Origin: Paractinoplanes atraurantiacus
GTDB lineage: Bacteria > Actinomycetota > Actinomycetes > Mycobacteriales > Micromonosporaceae
Direction: 5' to 3'
DNA: 64,000 bases
NCBI RefSeq assembly: GCF_900215205.1
Contig: NZ_OBDY01000001.1
Location: 1,236,786 to 1,300,785, forward strand
The notes below the pieces were generated by a model. That model did not search any database. It was not told where the DNA came from and was given only the letters and a program-made list of their open reading frames with translations. Shown piece by piece: positions 57,161 through 64,000 of the stretch. Both the position numbers and the translations under genes were made by a program. Each line of letters opens with the position of its first letter. Position 1 is the first letter of the stretch.

Positions 57161-57287
57161 CGCGATCATCGCGGCCTGGCCCCGCCATCGCGATCATCGC
57201 GGTATGCCCCCGCCAGCGTGATCATCGCGGCCTGACCCCGCCAGCGTGATCATCGCGGTCCGGTTCCCAACATCGTGATCATCGCGG
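57161..57287. repeat. Five tandem 28-bp units with GATCATCGCGG core
   Basis: The core CG(C/T)GATCATCGCGG starts at 57161, 57189, 57217, 57245 and 57274, so the period is 28, 28, 28 and 29 bp. The core has the near-palindrome GCGATcATCGC. The last two copies run into the 3' end of the degraded TPR-like gene. No gene is encoded by the repeats. Confidence 0.85.
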
Positions 57288-58008
57288 TCTCGTCCAGTGG
57301 GTCGATCCCGCTCGTGTCCACCCCGGCCAGCGCGGCCGATCCGGCCGGGTCGGCCGCCCCGGGGAAGATCCCACGCCGGGCCGCGCGGCGCTCCACGCTC
57401 ACCGCCAGCAGCACGCCCTCCTCCCGCCGCCCGGCCGCGAGCAGTGCCTGCGCCCCGGTGAAGAGGCAGGCCAGCACATTGCCGACGTCATCCTCGGCCA
57501 CGAAGAGCGCCACGGCCCGCCTCAGCGCGGCCAGCGCCCACTCCGGATCGCCCGCGCTCCCCTCCGCGGCGGCTGCGCTGTCTGGCGCGGGGGCCGGGCT
57601 TTCCTCCGCGGCGGCTGCGCTGTCTGGCGCGGGGGCCGGGCTTTCCTCCGCGGCGGCTGCGCTGTCTGGCGCGGCGGCCGCGCTTCCCGCCGCGGCGGCT
57701 GCGCTGTCTGCCGCCTTCGGCAGCAGCAGGGCACGGCCCAGGAGCATTTCGCTCATTGCCGTGGTCCAGCGCTGGCCGACGGCGGTGGCCCGGCGGATCG
57801 CCTCGGTCAGCGTGCGGCGGCCCCGGACGGCCTCGCCGCCGGCCGCCTGGGCCCAGCCGAGCGTCATCGTGCCCGCCGCGACCAGCCGTTCCTCGCCGAG
57901 GCGCCGGCCACGGTCATCGCCCGGAGGCCCTGCTCGGCGGCCTCGTCGTTGCGGCCGAGCGCCGTGAGCAGCAACGATTCGTAGTAGTGCAGCTGACGCG
58001 AGTGCGCC
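57250..58008 (-). pseudogene. Frameshifted C-terminal remnant of a TPR/SARP-like protein
   Basis: The intact part of the frame (57250-57867) begins MTLGWAQAAGGEAVRGRR, with TPR-like helices (TEAIRRATAVGQRW, EWALAALRRAVALFVAEDDVG) and a long Ala/Pro/Ser linker made of repeats. Upstream, a second frame (to about 58008) encodes HYYESLLLTALGRNDEAAEQGLRAM, which matches the preceding TPR helices of the same family. The two frames meet near 57900, where GRRLGEERLVAAGT is in the first frame and TVAGAS in the second: one indel breaks the gene. The N-terminal domains are missing. It ends at a junction with another truncated gene. Confidence 0.65.
57562..57715 (-). repeat. 42-bp coding tandem repeat
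   Basis: Units beginning at 57562, 57604 and 57646 are 42 bp long, the third partly diverged, with a partial fourth to about 57715. They encode DSAAAAEESPAPAP repeats in the remnant TPR protein. Copy number probably varies between strains. Confidence 0.85.
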
Positions 58009-58206
58009 GCGGTGGGCGAGCGCGGCCGCGAGGTGCTGCCGAAGGGCAAGATGGCGCTGATCTTCCTGGGTGCCCTGCTGGAGGAGGCCACGCCCGAGGA
58101 GGAGAAGCGCTTCATGGCCGAGCTTCCCCTGCCGGCCCGGCTGATGTGGCGGCTGGGCGGCCGTCGCGCGTACGCCAAAGCCCGCGACCGCGTCCGTCAG
58201 GCTTGA
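57997..58206 (+). pseudogene. Truncated 3' remnant, possibly of a hemerythrin-domain gene
   Basis: A plus-strand frame from a stop at 57994 encodes a C-terminal-like tail, GREVLPKGKMALIFLGALL then RLMWRLGGRRAYAKAR. Its shape (Leu/Pro-Lys, a helix, then MWRLxGRRxY) resembles the tail of actinobacterial hemerythrin-like proteins, but I am not certain. There is no start codon with a site and no N-terminal domain, and it abuts the TPR remnant on the other strand. A deletion probably joined the two. Confidence 0.5.
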
Positions 58207-58991
58207 CGCGCGGCCACCCGGACCACGTCGCCCGGCCGGACCGAGAGCACGACCACCGCGCGGCCGTTGTTCACCGCGATCGCCACCCGCCCGGCCGAGT
58301 CTTCGAAGACCAGCAGGTCGCCCTGGCCGACGTCGGCGAAGGTCGTGCCCCGGCGGGCGTTCACCGTGCCGTTGACGATCAGGTCACCGCTGAGGCCGCG
58401 CAACGCCTCGCCCTCGGCGGCGAGCTGCACGTTGCCGAAGCGGTCGACCGTCATCACCTCGGCCTCGAGCCAGCCGTCGCCGACGGACACGACCGGGGCC
58501 GGCAGCCGGATCAGGCTGCCCGGGTCGACGGCCGCGCCCGCGTCGGCGATCGGTGCGCCGGCGGCGATGCGGGCCGCGGCCGGCGAGAACACGTCACGGC
58601 CGTGGAAGGTGCGCGAGACGTCGCCGAGGAACCAGTCCTTGTTCGTCAGCTCGTACGCCGACTCGACGCCCCCGAGCGCCTCGGCCGCCCAGATCAGCAG
58701 GCCGTTGTCGGGGCCGACCAGGGCGCCGTGCGGCGTGCCGATGGCGACGCCGCGCCGGGCCGTGCCGACGCCCGGGTCGACCACGGCGAGGTGCACGCTG
58801 GGCGGCAGGTGCGGTGCGGTCTGCGCGAGCACGGCGGCCCCGCGGGCCACGTCGGCCGGCGGCACGTGGTGAGTCACGTCGATGACGCGCACGTCGGGGG
58901 CGATGCGCGCGATCGATCCGTGGCACGCCGCGACGAAGCCGTCGAACGTCCCGTAGTCGGTGGTGAAGCTGATCCATCCATACCCGGCCAT
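58197..58991 (-). CDS. SAM hydroxide adenosyltransferase (DUF62/DUF62-like SAM hydrolase)
   Basis: 264 residues from ATG 58991, where ACGTTA (59000-59005) gives TAACGT eight bases upstream on the minus strand. The motifs FTTDYGTFDGFV, DVTHHVPPADVARG, VVDPGVGT and VGPDNGLL are those of the DUF62 family, whose members hydrolyse S-adenosylmethionine to adenosine and methionine or are fluorinase relatives. The family Asp and Thr/His positions are present. Its 3' end overlaps the hemerythrin-like remnant by 10 bp. Monocistronic. Confidence 0.9.
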   Translation of the reverse strand: MAGYGWISFTTDYGTFDGFVAACHGSIARIAPDVRVIDVTHHVPPADVARGAAVLAQTAPHLPPSVHLAVVDPGVGTARRGVAIGTPHGALVGPDNGLLIWAAEALGGVESAYELTNKDWFLGDVSRTFHGRDVFSPAAARIAAGAPIADAGAAVDPGSLIRLPAPVVSVGDGWLEAEVMTVDRFGNVQLAAEGEALRGLSGDLIVNGTVNARRGTTFADVGQGDLLVFEDSAGRVAIAVNNGRAVVVLSVRPGDVVRVAARQA

Positions 58992-58999
58992 GGTGGGAA

Positions 59000-59005
59000 A
59001 CGTTA
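59000..59005 (-). promoter_or_regulatory. Leaderless-type -10 element of the SAM hydrolase gene
   Basis: TAACGT on the minus strand, eight bases before the ATG at 58991. The divergent oxidoreductase gene starts 58 bp away. Confidence 0.4.
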
Positions 59006-59049
59006 CTGCCCCGGCCCGGATCGTTGGTGGATCTGGCAGGGTTGGATTC

Positions 59050-59976
59050 ATGCGTCTCGTGATCTTCACCGAGCCCCAGCAGGGGGCAAGCTACGACGAT
59101 CTTCGGAAGGTCGCGCAAACCGCCGAGGCGAGCGGCTTCGACGGCTTCTTCCGCTCCGATCACTTCCTCACCATGGGCGGCGACGGTCTGCCCGGCCCGA
59201 CCGACGCCTGGCTGACGCTGGCCGCGCTGGCGGTGCAGACGTCGACCATCCGGCTCGGCACGCTGGTCACCTCGGCGACGTTCCGGCTGCCCGGCCCGCT
59301 GGCCATCGCGGTGGCGCAGGCCGACGCGATGAGCGGCGGCCGCATCGAGTTCGGGCTGGGCGGCGGCTGGTTCGAGGCCGAGCACAAGGCGTACGGGATC
59401 CCGTTCCCGCCCGTGGGTGAGCGTTTCGACCGGCTCGAGGAGCAGCTTGAGATCATCACCGGCCTGTGGGGGACGCCGGCCGGCCAGACGTTCGACTTCG
59501 ACGGCAAGCACTACCAGGTCTCGGACTCGCCGGGCCTGCCCAAGCCGGTGCAGTCGCCGCGCCCGCCGGTCATCATCGGCGGCCACGGCAAGAAGCGCAC
59601 GCCCGCGCTCGCGGCCCGCTTCGCCGACGAGTTCAACGTCCCCTTCTCCAAGATCGAGGACATTCCGCCTGTGTACGAGCGGGTGCGCGCGGCGAGCGCA
59701 GAGATCGGCCGCCCCCAGCCGCCGGTCTTCTCGGCCGCGGCCGTGCTCTGCGTGGGCCGCGACGACGCCGAGGTGAGCCGTCGCGCCGCCGCGATCGGCC
59801 GCGAGGTGTCGGAGATGCGCGAGAACGGCGGCATCGTCGGCACGCCGGACGAGGTCGTCGAGACCATCAAGCGGTACGAGGCCGCGGGCGCGTCCCGCCT
59901 CTTCCTGCAGGCGCTCGACATGAGCGACCTCGACCACGTCGAGCTGGTCGCTTCCGCCGTGGCGCCGCAGCTCTGA
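59050..59976 (+). CDS. LLM-class F420-dependent oxidoreductase
   Basis: 308 residues from ATG 59050. The bacterial-luciferase-like TIM barrel shows SGFDGFFRSDHFLTMGG, TSTIRLGTLVTSATFRLPGPLA and SGGRIEFGLGGGWFEAEH, then PVIIGGHGKKRTPALAARFADEFN. The SDHF motif near residue 36 and GxLVTSATFR fit the TIGR03560-type F420 subfamily in actinobacteria. The substrate is unknown. It diverges from the SAM hydrolase gene and is followed by a GC-rich hairpin. Confidence 0.9.
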   Translation: MRLVIFTEPQQGASYDDLRKVAQTAEASGFDGFFRSDHFLTMGGDGLPGPTDAWLTLAALAVQTSTIRLGTLVTSATFRLPGPLAIAVAQADAMSGGRIEFGLGGGWFEAEHKAYGIPFPPVGERFDRLEEQLEIITGLWGTPAGQTFDFDGKHYQVSDSPGLPKPVQSPRPPVIIGGHGKKRTPALAARFADEFNVPFSKIEDIPPVYERVRAASAEIGRPQPPVFSAAAVLCVGRDDAEVSRRAAAIGREVSEMRENGGIVGTPDEVVETIKRYEAAGASRLFLQALDMSDLDHVELVASAVAPQL

Positions 59977-59983
59977 CCGCTTC

Positions 59984-60006
59984 GGCCGGCCCGTCCTGGG
60001 CCGGCC
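59984..60006 (+). terminator. GC-rich terminator between the oxidoreductase and surface-protein array
   Basis: GGCCGGCCC (59984-59992) pairs with GGGCCGGCC (59998-60006) around GTCCT, then TTCGG. It serves the oxidoreductase on the plus strand and the first surface-protein gene on the minus strand. Confidence 0.75.
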
Positions 60007-60015
60007 TTCGGTCGA

Positions 60016-61227
60016 TCAACCGGTGACGGACGTCCGGCGGCGGCCGAGGCGCAGGAAGACCGCACCGAATGCGATCAGCAGGCCGCCCGTCAGAGCGATC
60101 GCGGCGGCGGGCGCCCCAGTGATCGGGAGTCCACCGCCGTCGCCGCCGCCGGTCCCGCCCGTGCCGCCGGCGGTTCCGGGCTCGGGTTCGGGCTCGTTGT
60201 AGCCTCCGCCGCCGGTCGCGGGTGGCTTGGCCTTCGTCGTTGTCGCCGGCGTCGCGAAGTAGGCCTTGGCCTCCTGGTCGGCCGTGCGCGCGACCGGGGG
60301 AGCGACCACCCGGTAGTCGCGGGTGCCGGGCGATTTCACGCTGACCGTGAACGTGCCGTCGGCCCGGGCCCGCGTCGTGGCCACCGTCTGCCACGCCGAC
60401 TTGGCGTTCGCGCGCGCCTGCAGGCGCAGCAGCCGCCCGGCGTCGTCGTGCTCCTCGGCCCAGCACACGCCCGGGTCGCACGCCCGGGTCAGATGGACCG
60501 CCTTGCCGGTCACGGTCAGCTTGGCGCCGATGGTGACCTTCTTCGGGATCGTGGCGGTGACGCGAGTGCCGTCCACCGGCGCCGACTCACCGTTGAACGA
60601 CCACTCGTTCGGCGTGGTGCGCACGCCCACGCGGATCGGCTTCTCCCGGTCGGGCACCACGAACGACGTCACGGCGACCGGCGCCGGCGTCAGCGCCTCG
60701 AAGTCGTTGAGGCTCGAGTACGAGACGAACGGCGTGAACCGCACCGGCGTCTCGGCCGGCACATCGAGCGGATCGCCGGGCGTCGTGTCCGCCTCGGCAC
60801 CCGGCCGCCAGCTGAACGCGACCGTGCCGTCCTCGCGGGGCACGACCGTCTCGATGACCGGCTGCGGCGGCGCGTTCGTGTCGAAGACCGGCGACAGGCC
60901 CTGTGCGCTGATGACCTGATCGTCCTCGTCGACCACCGACACCGCGACCTGAAGGTCGAAGTTGTAGATCGCGCCGAAGCCCGGCAGCGCACTCCGGTTG
61001 GGCTGTCCCGCCTCGACGGTCAGCGCGGCCACCCCGGAGGGTGACCCGTCCGGGTTCACGAGCTCGACCCGGTTCCGGACGTCTCCCGTCTCGTCCCAGG
61101 TGACCACCACGGCGTCGTGGGCGGCCGACGCCCACGCCACGGTGACATTGGTGGGAGCGGCCTGCGTCGGCGCGAGCAACGCGGACGGCCCGGCCAGGGC
61201 GAACGCGACAACCAAGTTCCCCAACAT
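60016..61227 (-). CDS. LPITG-anchored surface protein, array copy 1
   Basis: 403 residues from ATG 61227. The N-terminus MLGNLVVAFALAGPSALLAP is a short signal-like stretch without a basic region. The ectodomain has two fibronectin/Ig-like units, beginning VTVAWASAAHDAVVVTWDETGDVRNRVELV and continuing with DTNAPPQPVIETV; a third region has Cys pairs (ACDPGVCWAEEHDDAGRLLRLQARA). A Gly/Pro/Glu linker leads to LPITG, a membrane segment and RLGRRR. The sortase motif predicts anchoring to the cell wall. No binding target can be read. It is the first of four tandem genes. Confidence 0.83.
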   Translation of the reverse strand: MLGNLVVAFALAGPSALLAPTQAAPTNVTVAWASAAHDAVVVTWDETGDVRNRVELVNPDGSPSGVAALTVEAGQPNRSALPGFGAIYNFDLQVAVSVVDEDDQVISAQGLSPVFDTNAPPQPVIETVVPREDGTVAFSWRPGAEADTTPGDPLDVPAETPVRFTPFVSYSSLNDFEALTPAPVAVTSFVVPDREKPIRVGVRTTPNEWSFNGESAPVDGTRVTATIPKKVTIGAKLTVTGKAVHLTRACDPGVCWAEEHDDAGRLLRLQARANAKSAWQTVATTRARADGTFTVSVKSPGTRDYRVVAPPVARTADQEAKAYFATPATTTKAKPPATGGGGYNEPEPEPGTAGGTGGTGGGDGGGLPITGAPAAAIALTGGLLIAFGAVFLRLGRRRTSVTG

Positions 61228-61233
61228 GGCCGA

Positions 61234-61239
61234 AGGTTA
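61234..61239 (-). promoter_or_regulatory. Leaderless-type -10 element of array copy 1
   Basis: TAACCT on the minus strand, six bases before the ATG at 61227. Copies 2 and 3 have the same arrangement. Confidence 0.45.
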
Positions 61240-61277
61240 GTGGCTCAGGTCACAATTCGCTGTCCCGTTCCACGAAA

Positions 61278-61306
61278 GGCCGGCCCTTATTTTTCAGGAG
61301 CCGGCC
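61278..61306 (-). terminator. Hairpin terminator after array copy 2
   Basis: GGCCGGC (61278-61284) pairs with GCCGGCC (61300-61306). It lies 10 bp beyond the copy 2 stop, so each array gene appears to have its own terminator. Confidence 0.65.
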
Positions 61307-61315
61307 TCCAATGGA

Positions 61316-62548
61316 CTATCCCGTGATGGACGTCCGGCGACGGCCGGCGCGCAGCAGGGCCGCACCGAGGGCGACGAGCAGGCCGCCCATGAGGGTGATG
61401 CCGGCGATCGGAGCGCCGGTGATCGGCAAGCCGCCGCCGGTGCCGCCCGTGTCGCCGCCGGTCCCGGTCCCGGTCCCTGTTCCGGGCTGGGGCTCGGGCT
61501 CGGTGTCCCCTCCGCCGCCCGCCGCGGGTGGGGTCGCCTTGGTCGTCGTCGCCGGGGTGGCGAAGTAGGCCTTGGCGTCCCGGTTCGCCGCGCGCTCGAC
61601 CGGAGGCGCGACCACCCGGTAGTCACGGGTGCCGGGCGATTTCACGCTGACCGTGAACTTGCCGTCGGCCCGGGCCCGCGTCGAGGCCACCGTCTGCCAG
61701 GCGGCGCTCGCACTGGTGCGCGCCTGGAGACGCAGCAGCCGCCCGGCGTCGTCGTTCTCGATCGACCAGCACGGGCCGGGGTCGCAGGCCCGCGTCAGGT
61801 AGACCACCTTGCCGGTCACCGTCAGCTTGCCGCCGGTGGTGACCTTCTTCGGGATCGTGGCCGTGACCTTGGTGCCGTTCACCGGGGCCGAGACGCCGTT
61901 GAACGTCCACTCGTTCGGCGCCGTGCGCACACCGACGTTGTACGGCTTGTCCCGCTCGGGCACCACGAACGACGTCACGGCGACCGGCGCCGGCACCAAC
62001 TGCTCGTAGTCGTTGAAGTTCGAGTACGACGCGAGCGGAACGAACCGCGCCGGGCTCTCGGCCGGCACGTCGAGCGGATCACCCGGCGTCGTGTCCGTTC
62101 TGGTCCCCGACCGCCAGCTGAACGCGACCGTGCCGTCCTCGCGCGGCACAACGGTCTCGATGACCGGCTGCGGCGGCCCGTTCGTGTCGAAGACCGGGGA
62201 CAGCCCCGGATCGCTGACGACCTCGTCGTCCGCGTCGACCACCGACACCGCGACCTGAAAATCACTGTTGTAGACGCCGCCGAAGCCCGGCAGCGCACTC
62301 TGATTGGGCTGACCAGCCTCGACGGTCAGCCACGCCACCCCTGAGGGTGACCCGTCCGGATTGACAAGCTCGACCCTGTTCCGGACGTCCCCCGTCTCGT
62401 CCCAGGTGACCACGACGGCGTCATGAGCGCTCGACGCCCACGCCACGGTCACATTCGTCGGAGCGGGTTCCGTCGGCGCTTTCAGCGCCGTGGGCAGGCC
62501 GGCGAGCGGCCCGGCCAGTGCCAGTGCGGCAACGAAGTTCCCCAACAT
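61316..62548 (-). CDS. LPITG-anchored surface protein, array copy 2
   Basis: 410 residues from ATG 62548. It is a close paralogue of copy 1 over its whole length (TVAWASSAHDAVVVTWDETGDVRNRVELV, PVFDTNGPPQPVIETV, CDPGPCWSIENDDAGRLLRLQART). The linker is rich in GTGTGT/GGTGGG repeats before LPITG, the membrane segment and RAGRRR. A TAGGGT -10 lies eight bases upstream of the start. Differences from copy 1 are scattered through the Ig-like units and the linker, which suggests duplication followed by divergence. Confidence 0.85.
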   Translation of the reverse strand: MLGNFVAALALAGPLAGLPTALKAPTEPAPTNVTVAWASSAHDAVVVTWDETGDVRNRVELVNPDGSPSGVAWLTVEAGQPNQSALPGFGGVYNSDFQVAVSVVDADDEVVSDPGLSPVFDTNGPPQPVIETVVPREDGTVAFSWRSGTRTDTTPGDPLDVPAESPARFVPLASYSNFNDYEQLVPAPVAVTSFVVPERDKPYNVGVRTAPNEWTFNGVSAPVNGTKVTATIPKKVTTGGKLTVTGKVVYLTRACDPGPCWSIENDDAGRLLRLQARTSASAAWQTVASTRARADGKFTVSVKSPGTRDYRVVAPPVERAANRDAKAYFATPATTTKATPPAAGGGGDTEPEPQPGTGTGTGTGGDTGGTGGGLPITGAPIAGITLMGGLLVALGAALLRAGRRRTSITG

Positions 62549-62556
62549 GGCCGCAG

Positions 62557-62562
62557 ACCCTA
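62557..62562 (-). promoter_or_regulatory. Leaderless-type -10 element of array copy 2
   Basis: TAGGGT on the minus strand, eight bases before the ATG at 62548. Confidence 0.45.
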
Positions 62563-62572
62563 GTGGCCCAGT

Positions 62573-63608
62573 TCACAGCTCGCTGCCCTGTTCCGCAGAG
62601 AGCACAAACGCCCGTCTCCGACCCCGCCCGGCCAGGGCGAGCAGCGCGCCGAGGACCACGAGGAGACCGCCCGCGGCGGCGAAGTAGGCCAGGGCGTCGT
62701 GGCTCTCCGACCCCACGACCGGCGGGGCGACGACGCGATAATCGCCGGCACCGGGGAACTTCACGGCGAACACGAACGTGCCGTTCGCGAGGGCCCGGGT
62801 GGTCGCCACGGTCTGCCACGCCGCGCTCCGGCCGGCGCGCGACTGGAGACGGAGCAGCCGTCCGGCGTCATCCTCGGGCACCCACCAGCACGGGCCGGCA
62901 TCGCACACCCGCACCAGGCTGACCGACTTGCCGGTCACGGTCAGCTTGCCGCCGGGCGGCACCCATTCGTTCGGCTGGGTCTTCACGCCCACGTAGTACG
63001 GCTTCATCCGGTCGGCGGTCACCTCGGCCGACCTGTCGGTGGTCGGCTCGTCGGCCAGATCGTCCCAGCCGTTGAAGATCAGGTACGTCGCCACCGGCAT
63101 GAGCAACTGCGGCTCCTCGACGGGAACGTCGAGCGGATCGCCGGGTGTGCTGTCCACCACCGCACCGGGCCTCCAGGTGAACCGCGCGGTGCCGTCCTCG
63201 CGCGGGGTCACCGTCTCGATCACCGGCACCGGCGGCCGGTTCGTGTCGAAGATCGGCGACAGCCCGGCCTCGCTGATCACAGCGTCGTCCTCGTCGAGGA
63301 CGGTGACGGCGACCCGCAGGCCGGCGGCGATCGGCAGCCCGCCGAAGCCGGGCAGTCCGCTCCGGTTGGGCCGGCCCGCCTCGACGACGATCGGGGCCAC
63401 CGGGACGGCCGTGCCGTCCGCCTCGACCACCTCGACCCGGTTGCGGACGTCCCCGGTCTCGCCCCAGGTGACCACTACCGCTTCACGCGCGGCCGATGCC
63501 CACGCCACAGTGATTCGCCGGAGCTGGTTCCGTCGGCGCGAGCTGCCCCGACGGCACGCCGGCCACCGGCCCGGCCAGCGCGAGCACGGCAACAAGGTTC
63601 CCCAACAT
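62573..63608 (-). pseudogene. Decayed third copy of the surface-protein array
   Basis: Homologous to copies 1 and 2 (TVAWASAAREAVVVTWGETGDVRNRVEVV, FDTNRPPVPVIETV, CDAGPCWWVPEDDAGRLLRLQSRA) but broken in three ways. The signal-peptide frame MLGNLVAVLALAGPVAG (from 63608) and the ectodomain frame do not match: near 63512, AATCACTGTG stands where the paralogues have AATGTCACCGTG, a 2-base loss. About 27 residues are missing before the Cys-rich unit (PNEW then PPGGKLTV). The linker and LPITG are gone, leaving only the membrane segment and GRGRRR. A leaderless -10 (TATCGT, 63617-63622, minus) is still present. Confidence 0.85.
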
Positions 63609-63710
63609 GGCGGCCGACGATAGACCCGCGACACAGTGTTCGGCGGTCCCCTCGCGCGCACCGCACAAACACCCACCGTCGTCTTAGGACGGCCCTTCTC
63701 CGGACGCACG

Positions 63711-63740
63711 ACGGCCCCCGCCACGGATGGCGGGGGCCGT
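63711..63740 (-). terminator. Terminator after array copy 4
   Basis: A 13-bp stem ACGGCCCCCGCCA (63711-63723) with TGGCGGGGGCCGT (63728-63740) around CGGA, 16 bp beyond the copy 4 stop. Confidence 0.75.
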
Positions 63741-63755
63741 TCGGTGAGGAGTCGT

Positions 63756-64000
63756 CTACTCGGCGGTGAAGGTCGTGCGGCGCCGGAGGCGCCCGGAGAC
63801 GAAGAATGCCGCGCCGAGGGCGAGGAGCAGGCCACCAGCGACCGAGATCCAGACGATCGGGGCGCCGGTGATCGGCAGGCCGCCGCCGCCACCGCCGGTG
63901 CCGCCGGTGCCGGGCTGTTCGGTGGGCTCCTCGGTGGGCTGCTCTCCGCCGGGCTGGCCGCCGGTGCCGGAACCCGGGCCGGTCACTGTGGTCGCCGCGG
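63756..64000 (-). CDS. LPITG-anchored surface protein, array copy 4, start outside window
   Basis: The C-terminal 81 codons are visible and the frame stays open to the right edge. A Gly/Glu/Pro-rich linker (GGEQPTEEPTEQPGTGG) is followed by LPITGAP, a membrane segment and GRLRRR, as in copies 1 and 2. The sorting signal resembles those copies, but nothing can be said about its ectodomain. Confidence 0.8.
   Translation of the reverse strand, partial: AATTVTGPGSGTGGQPGGEQPTEEPTEQPGTGGTGGGGGGLPITGAPIVWISVAGGLLLALGAAFFVSGRLRRRTTFTAE

Noticed and set aside
57161..57287. The 28-bp repeats as a CRISPR array
   Set aside because: The spacers between conserved cores are only about 14 bp, are similar to each other, and no cas gene is near.

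Overview
The window is high-GC DNA from a filamentous actinobacterium, most likely a member of the Micromonosporaceae (Actinoplanes/Micromonospora type). The reasons are the strong G/C bias at third codon positions, the frequent GTG starts, the many apparent leaderless promoters (a TANNNT hexamer 5-8 nt upstream of the start codon), an F420-type oxidoreductase, and the actinobacterial clgR-pspA-pspM and nusA-infB-rbfA-truB-ribF-rpsO-pnp gene orders. I assign the family from general sequence character, not from a database match.

Layout. 0-5.1 kb: 3' part of a YhgE/Pip-type membrane protein, a TetR regulator, a convergent NatA/NatB-like ABC exporter and a MerR-like regulator. 5.1-12.7 kb: an apparent polyamine/amine catabolic cluster (APC permease, glutamine-synthetase-like ligase, aldehyde dehydrogenase, SDR, two tandem gamma-glutamyl-GABA-hydrolase-like enzymes). 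12.7-16.6 kb: a large hybrid sensor kinase/SpoIIE phosphatase/anti-sigma-like protein facing a STAS antagonist. 16.7-19.3 kb: map, a nucleotidyltransferase, a DUF4439-type protein and a lipoprotein. 19.4-34.4 kb: the translation and RNA-metabolism block rimP-nusA-ylxR-infB, an inserted TRM11-like methylase, DUF503, rbfA, an NrnA-like DHH phosphoesterase, a MATE exporter, truB, ribF, rpsO and pnp, with a structured pnp leader. 34.4-45.4 kb: M16 peptidase, PAP2 protein, dapB, HTTM-like pair, a sortase-type surface protein, DCC and GNAT proteins, an AlkZ/YcaQ-like protein, DUF2752, dapA and RNase J. 45.4-53.9 kb: secreted alpha-lytic-type protease, YbjN protein, ftsK, a GT-C glycosyltransferase, rimO, pgsA and cinA-like. 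54-57.1 kb: clgR-pspA-pspM envelope-stress module and a Nei-type glycosylase. 57.1-58.2 kb: a repeat-rich scar with two broken genes. 58.2-64 kb: SAM hydrolase (DUF62), an LLM oxidoreductase, and four tandem surface-protein genes (two intact LPITG paralogues, one decayed, one cut by the window edge).

How the genes work together. Most of the window is core chromosome: translation initiation and ribosome maturation, RNA turnover (PNPase, RNase J, NrnA), lysine/DAP synthesis (dapA, dapB), chromosome segregation (ftsK) and membrane lipid synthesis (pgsA). The clgR-pspA-pspM group matches the mycobacterial Psp envelope-stress locus. Accessory features are the amine-catabolism cluster, the multidomain sensor, the 57-58 kb scar and the tandem surface proteins. 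I found no rRNA, tRNA, insertion sequence, prophage or CRISPR array. I did not find a clearly novel defence or mobile system; the most unusual items are the decaying surface-protein array, the repeat/pseudogene scar, the structured leaders of pspA and pnp, and a DnaA-box pair far from any replication gene.
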